A program made the position numbers and the translations under genes. A stretch of DNA of 64,000 nt, taken from CALCNS01 sp964425745. Its GTDB lineage: Bacteria > Bacillota > JAAYKD01. The first letter of the stretch is position 1; every line of letters begins with the position of its first letter. Location: assembly GCA_964425745.1 (NCBI GenBank), contig CAYRNW010000014.1, positions 1 to 64,000 on the forward strand, written 5' to 3'. Of the stretch, positions 33,288 through 41,491 are shown one piece after another. The notes beneath the pieces were generated by a model that worked only from the letters and a program-made list of their open reading frames with translations, ran no database searches and was not told where the DNA came from.

Positions 33288-34148
33288 CTACATCTCAATT
33301 GGCATTGCCATTGGTACGAAGAGCATGAAAATGATCAGAAAAACATGGAGCAAAACAATCGGTGTCAGCCAGCCGTTGATAAAGAATTGCCGCCACAGCC
33401 CAGATTCCGGTTTGTGTTCCTGCCACCACTCTTGCATGCGCGTCCGCTTTGAATAAAGCAAACGGAAAAGATAGATCAAGGAAAGGATCCCTACGCCAAC
33501 ATAGACGACATCAATCGTACTCATCAACCAACTGATTTCATTTTGTACTGCGTTAATCGCGAACACGGCCAAAAAGTTGTTGAGTGCATGAATCAAAATC
33601 GACCATAGCAACCCAAACTTCAATGTCACCACCGCTAAAATAATTCCGCTTAAAAAAGTATGACCCACTTGAATGATAAAGGTATGTTGCATGGCAAATA
33701 GAATTGCCGTGGCCAACACCGCAAGGGCTTCTCCGTAGGGGCGTAATCGCTTCAAAATAATTCCACGAAACAACATCTCTTCCGCTAAGGGAGCCAGAAT
33801 CACGGTCAAAAGGAATAGCTTCCAACCGCTACCTAACGCTGCAGCATAACCACTGTTGTCTTGGTGCAGTCCCATCTTTTCAATCAAAGGTGCCATAAAC
33901 CGCGAAATTGTAATGGTTGTTAATATCATGGCAAAGACGACGGCTGCCATTTGCAAAATTTGTATCTTTTCGGGTTTTTGCACGTTTTCCAACGAAAAAA
34001 CCTTTTCACGATACGCCACATAGAAGACGAAAAGATAACCTGCAACAAGAGTGAACATGCTTTCTGCGCCAAAAAACAACCCGGCAATGATGTTGATTCC
34101 CAAAAAAGACCACAACAATTTGCCTACCGAAGTAGCCGTAGCTTTCAT
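33288..34148 (-). CDS. CPBP-family intramembrane metalloprotease
   Basis: A 286-aa protein with about eight membrane helices. The diagnostic motifs are AEEMLFRGI (EExxxR), MQHTFIIQ and HALNN with its conserved His/Asn; these form the intramembrane zinc site of CPBP (CAAX/Abi) proteases. ATG 34148 follows GAGG by a few bases. The substrate is unknown; family members process prenylated peptides, bacteriocin-immunity partners or membrane regulators. It has its own sigma-A promoter. Confidence 0.88.
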   Translation of the reverse strand: MKATATSVGKLLWSFLGINIIAGLFFGAESMFTLVAGYLFVFYVAYREKVFSLENVQKPEKIQILQMAAVVFAMILTTITISRFMAPLIEKMGLHQDNSGYAAALGSGWKLFLLTVILAPLAEEMLFRGIILKRLRPYGEALAVLATAILFAMQHTFIIQVGHTFLSGIILAVVTLKFGLLWSILIHALNNFLAVFAINAVQNEISWLMSTIDVVYVGVGILSLIYLFRLLYSKRTRMQEWWQEHKPESGLWRQFFINGWLTPIVLLHVFLIIFMLFVPMAMPIEM

Positions 34149-34198
34149 ATCCTCTGCATCCTCTCATCTGCTTTGTGTTCGTTCGAAAAATCACTTTT

Positions 34199-34227
34199 AT
34201 ACTACTTAATAATTTTAATTTTGTCAA
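34199..34227 (-). promoter_or_regulatory. Sigma-A promoter of the CPBP protease gene
   Basis: Minus-strand TTGACA (34227-34222), 17 bases, TAGTAT (34204-34199); the start codon lies 51 bases further on. Confidence 0.7.
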
Positions 34228-34345
34228 GAGTATATTTGCGTAAAAAGCGTTTTATATTTCATGAAAGGACTTCCTGTTCCATTTGTTGAATCTGCCATAG
34301 AAAGCTACTCCTTAAGGTAGCTTCGAACGACAGGAGGTGCACTCA

Positions 34346-35806
34346 ATGAATCTACTTGAATTATCATTAAAAGACCTACGCCAAGCCCTCGATGCCGGTG
34401 AGCTGACCTCAAGCGAGCTAGTTCATTTCTACCTTGACCGGATCGCCAAATTGAATCACGAAGGCCCCAACCTCAACGCAATCTTGGAGCTAAACCCGGA
34501 ATTGGAGCACCTCGCAAATGCAAAGGATAGCGAACACCGCCGCGGCAAAGCCAAAGGTGCGCTGCACGGAATTCCGGTACTGCTCAAAGATAATATTGAT
34601 ACCCGCGACATGTTGCACACATCTGCGGGTTCATTAGCCCTAAAAGATCATTATGCAGCGAAGGATTCTTTTGTTGTAAAACGCTTGCGCAAAGCAGGCG
34701 CCATAATACTCGGCAAAGCCAACATGACCGAATGGGCCAACTTCATGACCCAAAATATGCGAAACGGATACAGTTCTAGGGGCGGTCAAGTGCTCAACCC
34801 CTACGGACCCAATGTCTTCGATGTCAGTGGTTCCAGCTCGGGCTCCGCTGCAGCCGTAGCGGCGCGCATGGTGCCGGTAGCTATCGGCACTGAAACCAGT
34901 GGTTCGATTATGAGCCCCGCTAGTTGGAACAGCATCGTCGGTATCAAACCCACGGTCGGCTTGGTCAGCCGCAGCGGAATCATCCCCATCATGTTCAGCC
35001 AAGACACCGCCGGCCCTTTAGCATTGAGTGTGGAAGACGCTGCATTTTTATTGAATGCCATGGTGGGAATCGATGATGACGACGCCGCCACGCTTTCGGC
35101 AGCCGGACATATGGAGAAAGACTATACCGATTTTATCAACCCCGAAGGTCTCAAAGGCAAACGATTGGGTTTTGTCACGCAACATTACGACCGTTTTTCG
35201 CAAGAGAAACAAGATACCATGAAACGCGTCATGGAAGAAATGAAAGCACAAGGTGCCGAGGTTGAGGTCATTGATAACATCCCCGGATTTACCGAGTTGC
35301 GCAAGCAGGCTTGGAACGTGGGCAATGCCATGAGTTACGAATTCAAACCCGCTTTGAACAAATATCTTTCCACGGTCGAGTCGCATCTGCCGGTTCACAA
35401 TATGAACGATGTCATCTGTTTTAACCAACAACATGCCGAATCCTGCCTAAAATATGGGCAAACCCAGTTTATAACGGCACAAGCTCGCAGTGGCTCCCTC
35501 AGTGAAAAAGAGTATATTGAAGACCGCAAAAATGATCTGCTCTGGTCTCGTGAAATGGGAATCGACTGGGCGCTGCAAACGTATAAGGTCGACGCCTTGG
35601 TCTTCCCTGCTTCCAGTGTCGCCACCTTAGCAGCGAGAGCCGGTTACCCTTCCATTGGTGTTCCGGTGGGATACATGGAAAACGGCGAACCCTTTGGCAT
35701 CTCCATGACTGCCAAGGCCTGGCAAGAAGGCTTACTCATAGAAATCGCTTCCGGATATGAAGCGGCTACCAACTACCGACGCGACCCGGGGTGTTCCAAA
35801 CTATAA
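34346..35806 (+). CDS. Amidase-signature family hydrolase
   Basis: A 486-aa amidase. The Ser-cisSer-Lys triad is visible: Lys in VLLKDNID, the cis-Ser in the GSSSGSAAAVAARM signature and the nucleophile in GTETSGSI. ATG 34346 is chosen because AGGAGGTG lies six bases upstream; a GTG at 34337 overlaps that site. No GatB or GatC gene is nearby and the C-terminus is long, so this is probably a stand-alone amidase acting on small amides, not the tRNA amidotransferase subunit. It is a single-gene unit with its own terminator. Confidence 0.92.
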   Translation: MNLLELSLKDLRQALDAGELTSSELVHFYLDRIAKLNHEGPNLNAILELNPELEHLANAKDSEHRRGKAKGALHGIPVLLKDNIDTRDMLHTSAGSLALKDHYAAKDSFVVKRLRKAGAIILGKANMTEWANFMTQNMRNGYSSRGGQVLNPYGPNVFDVSGSSSGSAAAVAARMVPVAIGTETSGSIMSPASWNSIVGIKPTVGLVSRSGIIPIMFSQDTAGPLALSVEDAAFLLNAMVGIDDDDAATLSAAGHMEKDYTDFINPEGLKGKRLGFVTQHYDRFSQEKQDTMKRVMEEMKAQGAEVEVIDNIPGFTELRKQAWNVGNAMSYEFKPALNKYLSTVESHLPVHNMNDVICFNQQHAESCLKYGQTQFITAQARSGSLSEKEYIEDRKNDLLWSREMGIDWALQTYKVDALVFPASSVATLAARAGYPSIGVPVGYMENGEPFGISMTAKAWQEGLLIEIASGYEAATNYRRDPGCSKL

Positions 35807-35814
35807 TCCCCCTT

Positions 35815-35847
35815 CCCTGCAGATTTTCTTAAGTCTGCAGGGTTTTT
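35815..35847 (+). terminator. Terminator of the amidase gene
   Basis: CCCTGCAGA / TCTGCAGGG stem, loop TTTTCTTAAG, followed by TTTTTA. Confidence 0.9.
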
Positions 35848-35865
35848 ATATAAAAATTTTTTCTG

Positions 35866-35894
35866 TGTAAACGGATTCGTGCTTTTGAAACGTA
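35866..35894 (+). promoter_or_regulatory. Possible ECF-sigma-type promoter
   Basis: TGTAAAC (35866-35872) and CGTA (35891-35894), 18 bases apart, resemble the AAC...CGT arrangement of ECF promoters and lie just upstream of the sigma-like gene. The spacing is about one base longer than usual, so the call is tentative. Confidence 0.3.
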
Positions 35895-35919
35895 TTTAGG
35901 GTAGAAGGGAGGAATATCC

Positions 35920-36267
35920 TTGGCTGAATCGTTCGCTACCAACGATTTTATCTCCGAAGCCATTGAAAAACACGCCGACTTGGTTCGCCGAATCTGCTAT
36001 TTGCATTTAAAGAACAAGGCTGATGTCGAAGATGTTTTTCAAGAAGTATTCCTTCAATTCTTCCTCAACTTTCACACCTTTGAATCGGAAGAACATCAGA
36101 AAGCATGGTTGTGCCGTGTTACCTACAATCGTTGCAAGGATTACTACCGAAGCTTTTGGAGACGCAAGGTCGTCAGTCTTCAATCGATGGAAATCCCCTA
36201 TGAAACCCCCGAGCAAGCCAGCCTCATGGAACAAAGAAACAAACCAACCGAGCCCGGCAACAAATGA
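35920..36267 (+). CDS. Truncated ECF sigma factor (region 2 only)
   Basis: A 115-aa product starting at TTG 35920, seven bases after AAGGGAGG. Residues 10-80 are sigma-70 region 2 (CYLHLKNKADVEDVFQEVFL, then WLCRVTYNRCKDYYR). The linker reaches PEQASLME and then diverges into QRNKPTEPGNK and stops; region 4, about 60 residues that read the -35 box, is missing. Full-length relatives are about 165-180 aa. The stop overlaps the next start as ATGA. This looks like the product of a deletion that joined a sigma gene to its neighbour; it may be non-functional or a region-2-only regulator. Confidence 0.75.
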   Translation: MAESFATNDFISEAIEKHADLVRRICYLHLKNKADVEDVFQEVFLQFFLNFHTFESEEHQKAWLCRVTYNRCKDYYRSFWRRKVVSLQSMEIPYETPEQASLMEQRNKPTEPGNK

Positions 36268-36878
36268 CTCAAATGCTAGAAATCAGTGCCGAGGCCTTGC
36301 AACTTCGCACCGCTCGCATGGAACAGGCACAGCAATTTTCCGATACCGTAGAGCATTGGGCAAAAGAGCAAGTGCAAAATGCTCAAAGCTGGGGATTAAC
36401 CAATGGATATCCCGATGGATCCTTTAATCCCGATGGTAAAATCTCAGGAACCGAAGGTATTTTGATGATGAGCCGCATGATGAACTGTCTTGCCGGTGAA
36501 GATACAACCGGTGGTAATACAGAACAAATCCAATGGCAAAACGTTCCCGAATGGGCCCACACCATGCTACAAGAAACGGCCGCACTACGAATTGCTACGC
36601 AGAGCCACATTTACGGTGAAACCCAATTGAATCGTTTGCAATTTGCCGTTGCCTTAGCCAAAGGAATGAGCATTGAACCTATGGCCGTTCCCGAAGGAAC
36701 CGTTGTTTTCCTAGATCAAGAAGAAATCCCAGCCGATGCGTTAGGCTATATCTATGCACTACGCACCTTAGGAATCATTGAAGGAAACGAAGGTCAATTC
36801 TTCCCCAATCTTGGCGTGACTCGCGCCGAAGCTGCAACCATGCTGAATCGTGTAATGACAATGGTACCGGCTGAATAA
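36264..36878 (+). CDS. SLH-domain protein lacking a signal peptide
   Basis: A 204-aa protein overlapping the sigma-like gene by four bases (ATGA). It contains three SLH-like repeats (WGLTNGYPDGSFNPDGKIS at 46-64, WAHTMLQETAALRI, and YALRTLGIIEGNEGQFFPNL). There is no signal peptide or membrane helix at the N-terminus, unlike the other SLH proteins in the window, so export is unexplained. A likely history is loss of an anti-sigma/membrane-anchor N-terminus together with sigma region 4. A terminator follows at 36909. Confidence 0.8.
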   Translation: MTQMLEISAEALQLRTARMEQAQQFSDTVEHWAKEQVQNAQSWGLTNGYPDGSFNPDGKISGTEGILMMSRMMNCLAGEDTTGGNTEQIQWQNVPEWAHTMLQETAALRIATQSHIYGETQLNRLQFAVALAKGMSIEPMAVPEGTVVFLDQEEIPADALGYIYALRTLGIIEGNEGQFFPNLGVTRAEAATMLNRVMTMVPAE

Positions 36879-36908
36879 TCGCTGTAATTGAAGTAGTTTC
36901 TGCTCCCG

Positions 36909-36936
36909 CCATCCTGCTCATCAGGATGGTTTTTTA
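36909..36936 (+). terminator. Terminator of the sigma-like/SLH unit
   Basis: CCATCCTG-CTCAT-CAGGATGG hairpin followed by TTTTTTAT. Confidence 0.88.
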
Positions 36937-36940
36937 TAAT

Positions 36941-36969
36941 TTGACAGCTAATTTCTGAAGTGCTATGCT
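36941..36969 (+). promoter_or_regulatory. Sigma-A promoter of the GNAT gene
   Basis: TTGACA (36941-36946), a 17-base spacer and TATGCT (36964-36969). It shows that an in-frame GTG at 36960 cannot be the translation start. Confidence 0.75.
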
Positions 36970-37001
36970 TGATTCAAGATTTTCAAAAAGCAGGTGAAAC
37001 C

Positions 37002-37913
37002 ATGTCTATTATCATTCAAGGCCATATTTATGAGTTCTCAAAAGAAGTTCGCCGCGACCCACATTTACGCGAGGGATTTATGCAATTAGCACGGAAAACC
37101 TTCGGTATCGACTTTCATCCTTGGTTGGAACAAGGCTATTGGGGTGATGCTTTTGTGCCCTACGTTCTGACCTATCAGGGACAAGTGGTGGCATCGGTTT
37201 GTGTGAATCTGATTTTTGGACGGATAACTTCTCAAAACATGGGGAGAGAACCGTCCCCAAGAAAATTATTCGTGCAGTTGGGTGGCGTGATTACGGCAAA
37301 GGAGCACCGCGGGCGGGGGTTGTCGCGTTGGCTCATCGAGCAAGTGCTTGAGGAGTGGCGTGAAAAAGCAGACGGAATTTATTTATACGCCAACGATTCG
37401 GTCTTAGACTTTTATCCGAAGTTCGGTTTTGTAAAAGAGCAAGAATTTCAAGCATCTGTTGTAGCTTTAGGACCGGCACAACCGATGAGAAAACTCGATC
37501 TAACTAGTGAAGAGGATCTAACACTGCTAAAACACTGCTATGAACAGGGGAATCCCTATGCTGCCTTTCAAGTCGAGTATTTCAATTTGATTATGTTTTA
37601 TTTGCTGGGACCTTATAAAGATTGTGTTTATAATGTGCCCGAACAGCAGACACTGCTAATTGCAAAGCAAGAAGCCGGTAGGTGGCAGTGTTTTGAAATT
37701 TTGGGGAGCAGCAAGCTCCCTTTGCCTCAACTGCTGGGAGTGCTGAACCCTGATCAACCCACAAGGCTCGAATTGGGCTTTCAAGCGCAATCGAGCTTGG
37801 ACTTTTCGGTCCAGCCCTTGCACGAGGAAGATACCACCTTCTTTGTCTTAGCAGGCAAAGAACGTCCGTTTACATCGGGTTTCGGTCGCATGCCGGTCTT
37901 ATCTCGAGCTTAG
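37002..37913 (+). CDS. GNAT-family N-acetyltransferase with repeat-derived insert
   Basis: A 303-aa protein from ATG 37002, after CAGGTGA. Residues about 40-150 hold the GNAT fold; the acetyl-CoA loop is HRGRGLSRWLIE, and KFGFVKEQEF is the terminal strand. The C-terminal 150 residues form a second domain found in many clostridial GNAT proteins. Between the strand VCVNLIFGRI and LFVQLGGVI, the residues MGREPSP (80-86) are encoded by a REP-like half-palindrome (37241-37258). Related proteins have a short turn there, so the repeat has inserted in frame at a surface loop. Confidence 0.87.
   Translation: MSIIIQGHIYEFSKEVRRDPHLREGFMQLARKTFGIDFHPWLEQGYWGDAFVPYVLTYQGQVVASVCVNLIFGRITSQNMGREPSPRKLFVQLGGVITAKEHRGRGLSRWLIEQVLEEWREKADGIYLYANDSVLDFYPKFGFVKEQEFQASVVALGPAQPMRKLDLTSEEDLTLLKHCYEQGNPYAAFQVEYFNLIMFYLLGPYKDCVYNVPEQQTLLIAKQEAGRWQCFEILGSSKLPLPQLLGVLNPDQPTRLELGFQAQSSLDFSVQPLHEEDTTFFVLAGKERPFTSGFGRMPVLSRA
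37241..37258. repeat. REP-like half-element inside the GNAT gene
   Basis: GGGGAGAGAACCGTCCCC is identical to the right arm of the elements at 42081-42305. It lies in the coding frame and keeps it open. Confidence 0.85.
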
Positions 37914-37939
37914 ATATGAATCTTTAGGAGGTGCGTCTA

Positions 37940-38974
37940 TTGCCACTGCAAATCATTCGTCAGGATCTTACCAAAATGGAAGTCAACGCCATTGTCAATG
38001 CCGCCAACTCGCAATTGCAACAAGGAGGCGGTGTCTGCGGAGCGATTTTCGCAGCTGCCGGAGCAGAACGGCTACAAGCCGAGTGCAATACCCTCGCTCC
38101 TTGCCCGGTAGGCCAAGCTGTTCTGACTCAAGGGTATGACTTGCCGGCGGACTTCATCATTCACACCGTGGGTCCTGTTTGGCAAGGCGGAGATCATAAT
38201 GAAGAAGCGTTGCTTCGCTCGTGTTATCGTTCGAGCCTGACGCTTGCTCAAGCGCGGGGCTTGGATTCTATCGCTTTTCCACTGATCTCGAGTGGAATTT
38301 ATGGGTATCCAAAGGATTTGGCGTTGCAGGTTGCCATGAAAACGATTGGAGAATTCCTGTTGGAACACGAGATGCAGGTTTCTTTAGTGGTATATGATGC
38401 GGATACGGTTCAGATTAGTAAATCACAATACCGCGAGTTACAAGAGTTCATCGATGATCATTATGTGGAGGAACATCTGCTGCGCCGAAGCAGACGAAAT
38501 GAAGTGAGCGCTGATCTTGCTGAAGAAGAAAGCGTCCGTTATCGAGTGCCTTATCGCGAATCTTCTCCTTCTCCAAAGCAAAAGTCGGCCCATGCCGCCT
38601 CCCAACGTAGCTTTGTGGTCAAAGAATTCTCCATAAGTGAAACCTTTAGTGAAATGTTGTTTCGTCATATCGATCAAAGTGGCTTAACAGACCCGCAAGT
38701 CTACCGCAGAGCGAACATGGATCGCCGCTTGTTTTCAAAAATTCGCAGCAACACAGAGTATCAACCCAGCAAGAATACCGCTTTGGCCTTAGCGGTTGCT
38801 TTAAAGCTGAATCTCGATCAGACCACCGATTTATTGCGGCGAGCCGGGTATGCTTTATCACCGAGCAGCAAATTCGATTTGATTGTCGAATACTTCATTC
38901 GTGAACAGTTGTTCGATATATTCGAAATCAACGCCGTTCTCTTCGAATATGGGCAAAGCTTGTTGGGGGTGTAA
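37940..38974 (+). CDS. Macrodomain ADP-ribosyl hydrolase-like protein with C-terminal helical domain
   Basis: A 344-aa protein. It begins at TTG 37940, since AGGAGGTG ends nine bases upstream and the resulting MPLQIIRQDLTK fits the usual macrodomain start. Residues 1-160 are the macrodomain: AIVNAANSQLQQGGGVCGAI and GIYGYP are the ADP-ribose-binding loops of the O-acetyl-ADP-ribose deacetylase branch. Residues about 235-344 form a conserved helical domain (RRLFSKIRS, LALELN-like LALAVALKLNLDQT, SPSSKFDLIVEYFI) of unknown function that resembles a helix-turn-helix. It is followed by a VWA gene 115 bases downstream. It probably removes or reads ADP-ribose signals. Confidence 0.88.
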   Translation: MPLQIIRQDLTKMEVNAIVNAANSQLQQGGGVCGAIFAAAGAERLQAECNTLAPCPVGQAVLTQGYDLPADFIIHTVGPVWQGGDHNEEALLRSCYRSSLTLAQARGLDSIAFPLISSGIYGYPKDLALQVAMKTIGEFLLEHEMQVSLVVYDADTVQISKSQYRELQEFIDDHYVEEHLLRRSRRNEVSADLAEEESVRYRVPYRESSPSPKQKSAHAASQRSFVVKEFSISETFSEMLFRHIDQSGLTDPQVYRRANMDRRLFSKIRSNTEYQPSKNTALALAVALKLNLDQTTDLLRRAGYALSPSSKFDLIVEYFIREQLFDIFEINAVLFEYGQSLLGV

Positions 38975-39088
38975 TAGGTTTGCGGGTGTTTGTTTAGGGA
39001 CGCCCAAAAAATGTCGCATGGCAAGCGACCTATCGGTTTAAGACTCATGGTATTCTCTGAGTGAAATCAAAAACGAGGAGGATGGATC

Positions 39089-39739
39089 ATGAAAAAAGGT
39101 TTAACCGAGTTGGTATTCATTTTAGACCGCAGCGGCTCGATGAGTGGATTAGAGAAGGATACGATTGGTGGCTTCAATTCCCTTTTGGAGAAGCAGAAAA
39201 AAGAAGCGGGTGCCTGCATTGTGACGACCGTTTTATTCGATGATCGCTACGAATTATTGCACGACCGCATTCAAATTCACGGCATCGCCCCGATTACTGA
39301 GCGGGAATACTTCGTCCGGGGATCGACCGCTTTGTTGGATGCCATGGGAGTGACGATCAACAAAATCGGTAATGCCCAAAAGCATACCGCAGAGGCAGAA
39401 AGAGCTGAAAAAGTGTTGTTTGTCATCACCACCGATGGTATGGAAAATGCCAGTCGAGAATTTACCGCTGAAAAGATCCGAACTATGGTTGAGCACCAAA
39501 AAGCGGTTTATGGTTGGGAGTTCTTATTCTTGGGTGCGAATATCGATGCTGTAGCAACGGCCGCACAATATGGCATTGCCGAAGATCGCGCTGCCTCGTA
39601 TCATGCCGATGCTGACGGTACCCAACTGAACTTTATCGCGGTCAACGAGGCGGTGGTCAAATTCCGCACGAACAAAAAAATGGATGCCCATTGGAAGGCA
39701 CCCATCGAAGAAGATTTCAAAAAACGCGGTAAAAAATAA
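39089..39739 (+). CDS. VWA-domain protein
   Basis: A 216-aa cytoplasmic protein from ATG 39089 after GAGGAGGATGG. The MIDAS metal site is intact: DRSGSMS near 12-18, Thr in RGSTALLDA and Asp in TTDGMEN. No signal peptide or membrane helix is present. VWA proteins of this short type occur next to macrodomain, PP2C and kinase genes in Bacillota stress or signalling clusters; here only the macrodomain partner is present. Its exact role is unknown. Confidence 0.87.
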   Translation: MKKGLTELVFILDRSGSMSGLEKDTIGGFNSLLEKQKKEAGACIVTTVLFDDRYELLHDRIQIHGIAPITEREYFVRGSTALLDAMGVTINKIGNAQKHTAEAERAEKVLFVITTDGMENASREFTAEKIRTMVEHQKAVYGWEFLFLGANIDAVATAAQYGIAEDRAASYHADADGTQLNFIAVNEAVVKFRTNKKMDAHWKAPIEEDFKKRGKK

Positions 39740-39743
39740 GCTT

Positions 39744-39761
39744 GGGGACGGTTCTCTCCCC
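39744..39761. repeat. REP-like half-element
   Basis: GGGGACGGTTCTCTCCCC, a single arm of the repeat family, five bases after the VWA stop. No matching arm follows, so it is a solitary half copy. Confidence 0.8.
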
Positions 39762-39846
39762 TCGATTTTTACCAATTAACCACCAGTTAAACCCCTGCAT
39801 CCGGTTAACACTTGACCATTAAATCTCCAAATCACGTTACTATTTC

Positions 39847-39899
39847 AAAGCCCCGTATGAAGAGCACTTCCACGTGTTTCATACAGGGCTTTTTTTATA
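39847..39899 (+). terminator. Terminator between the convergent VWA and CNNM genes
   Basis: AAAGCCCCGTATGAA pairs with TTCATACAGGGCTTT; the right arm is followed by seven T residues on the plus strand. It lies immediately next to the CNNM gene's stop. Confidence 0.85.
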
Positions 39900-41202
39900 A
39901 AATCTTCACCAATGCTTTTTCAATGCGGTGATCCTCAATTTCCACCACTTTAATACGGAGTCCGTACGCATCCAATTCAAATTGCACACCGTCGTCCGGA
40001 ATCGAACCGAGCACTCCAAACACCATACCGCCAAAGGTATCGTAATCATCAGTTGGCAACCATAGATTAAGTTTTTCTGCAACCTCGTGGAGATCGATTT
40101 GACCTTGCACGCTCCAAAGCCCCTCTTCGACCTCAACCATGAGTTGGTTCTCTCCAATGACATCTTCGTCGTCATCCAAATCGCCAACCAGCTGCTCAAT
40201 CAGGTCATTCATCGTGATAATCCCACTCATTCCTCCATATTCATCGAGCACAACCGCAAGCCTGACCCGATTGGCCTTCATGTTTCGGAACAAGTTATCT
40301 GCCCTGACACTGCCGGGCACAAAATAAGCCGGTTGAACTACATTCTGCATAACTTCCTCTTTGGTCAAATTTTTATGCCTGAAATAGTCCTTAATGTTGA
40401 CGATTCCCAAAACGTTGTCCGCACTGTCTTCACAAACCGGGTAAACGGTAAAAGGATTATTGTGGATGGTTTCCTCCCATTGTTCCAGTGAATCCTCTAC
40501 CCATAAAATTGCGACCTCTGTCCGATGGGTCGCGATTTCTTCGGCGGTGATATCATCAAACTCAAAAACATTCTGTATGAATTCGCGTTCGTGTTTATCG
40601 ATGGTCCCTTTGGCACTGCCGACATCCACCATCATCCGGATCTCCTCTTCGCTAACCTCGTCATCCACATGATCGGGGTCAATGCCAAACAACCGCAAAA
40701 TAATGTTGGTTGAAAAAGTGAGTAAGCCAACGATAGGGGCAAACACTTTTGCAATAACACTGACCAATCCCGATAACCCCAAGGCCATCGACTCCGATTT
40801 GCGCATCGCGATTCGTTTTGGCACCAATTCACCAAACACCAAGGTGACGTAGGATAAAATGATGGTGATCGTCACTACTGCAATCGTATTCAACGCCTGC
40901 ACAGAACCGGGCACACCCATAGAAACCATCAGGTCTACAAGTGAATCAGAGAAGTTTTCGGCAGCAAAAGCACTGCCTAAAAAGCCCGAGAGGGTAATCG
41001 CCACCTGAATGGTCGCTAAAAACCTCGCTGGCTGACTGGTCAGTTTCACTAACCTTGCTGCTCGAACGTCACCTTTTTCTGCCATGCTGGCTAATTTGTT
41101 ATCATTAACTGTGATGATCGCGATTTCAGCACTGGCAAAAATTGCATTCAGAAAAACTAAAAGAATTTGAATTGCCAGCAAAGTCGAAAGACTGCTTTCC
41201 AC
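39895..41202 (-). CDS. CNNM/HlyC-CorC family membrane protein
   Basis: A 435-aa protein. Residues 1-190 contain the DUF21/CNNM transmembrane domain with three to four helices; two CBS domains follow (about 200-330), and a C-terminal CorC_HlyC domain (about 345-430) with YDTFGGMVF and a DDG turn. Members export or regulate magnesium and other divalent ions. The chosen start is GTG 41202 after AAAGGA; the frame is open to 41238 but the earlier GTG touches a Shine-Dalgarno sequence. A structured leader with a terminator hairpin precedes it, suggesting control by premature termination. Confidence 0.88.
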   Translation of the reverse strand: MESSLSTLLAIQILLVFLNAIFASAEIAIITVNDNKLASMAEKGDVRAARLVKLTSQPARFLATIQVAITLSGFLGSAFAAENFSDSLVDLMVSMGVPGSVQALNTIAVVTITIILSYVTLVFGELVPKRIAMRKSESMALGLSGLVSVIAKVFAPIVGLLTFSTNIILRLFGIDPDHVDDEVSEEEIRMMVDVGSAKGTIDKHEREFIQNVFEFDDITAEEIATHRTEVAILWVEDSLEQWEETIHNNPFTVYPVCEDSADNVLGIVNIKDYFRHKNLTKEEVMQNVVQPAYFVPGSVRADNLFRNMKANRVRLAVVLDEYGGMSGIITMNDLIEQLVGDLDDDEDVIGENQLMVEVEEGLWSVQGQIDLHEVAEKLNLWLPTDDYDTFGGMVFGVLGSIPDDGVQFELDAYGLRIKVVEIEDHRIEKALVKIL

Positions 41203-41398
41203 AATAATACTTCCTTTCAAAAACAACAAAACAAGCACTCCTTGCTCATGGTTATCAGCAAAGATGCTTGTTTAATCTCATGATTCGTACAGCAAAAAGA
41301 GGATGCTCGCTTTCTTCGGTTCCCATGGGAGCCATCGCAGTTACCTCGCTTTACACTTTTATCTTTTTTATGGTATCAAAAATGTGTATCCTTGTCAA
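41203..41398 (-). promoter_or_regulatory. Structured leader with terminator hairpin (candidate riboswitch)
   Basis: On the minus strand a TTGACA -35 (41398-41393) with a weak TACCAT -10 begins a leader of about 160 bases. An upstream domain can form GAGG/CCTC and CAT/ATG stems enclosing GGTTCCCATGGGAGCC. The last hairpin (41229-41263, AAACAAGC / GCTTGTTT with an inner GCAAAG/CTTTGC-like stem) is followed by TTTTGTTGTTTTT just before the ribosome site, as in riboswitch terminators. It is not a class I can name (not an obvious M-box or yybP-ykoY). Confidence 0.45.
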
Positions 41399-41415
41399 GT
41401 TTTCCCCGGAGCCCC

Positions 41416-41444
41416 TTGCTTGTAGTGACGATTTCTTATATAAT
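41416..41444 (+). promoter_or_regulatory. Sigma-A promoter of the C39-like protease gene
   Basis: TTGCTT (41416-41421), a 17-base spacer and perfect TATAAT (41439-41444), 48 bases before the ATG. Confidence 0.8.
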
Positions 41445-41491
41445 GGTGAATATTCTACGATGCAGACAGACTGGAAGGTAATGGTGAGGTC

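Noticed and set aside
34346..35806. Amidase as GatA of the tRNA amidotransferase
   Set aside because: No gatB or gatC neighbour is present; the signature is shared by many stand-alone amidases.
36960..37001. GTG 36960 as start of the GNAT gene
   Set aside because: The codon lies between the -35 and -10 boxes of a good sigma-A promoter, so it would not be transcribed.
41203..41398. Assignment of the CNNM leader to the M-box or yybP-ykoY riboswitch
   Set aside because: I could not find the conserved cores of either class by eye, so it is reported only as an unclassified structured leader.
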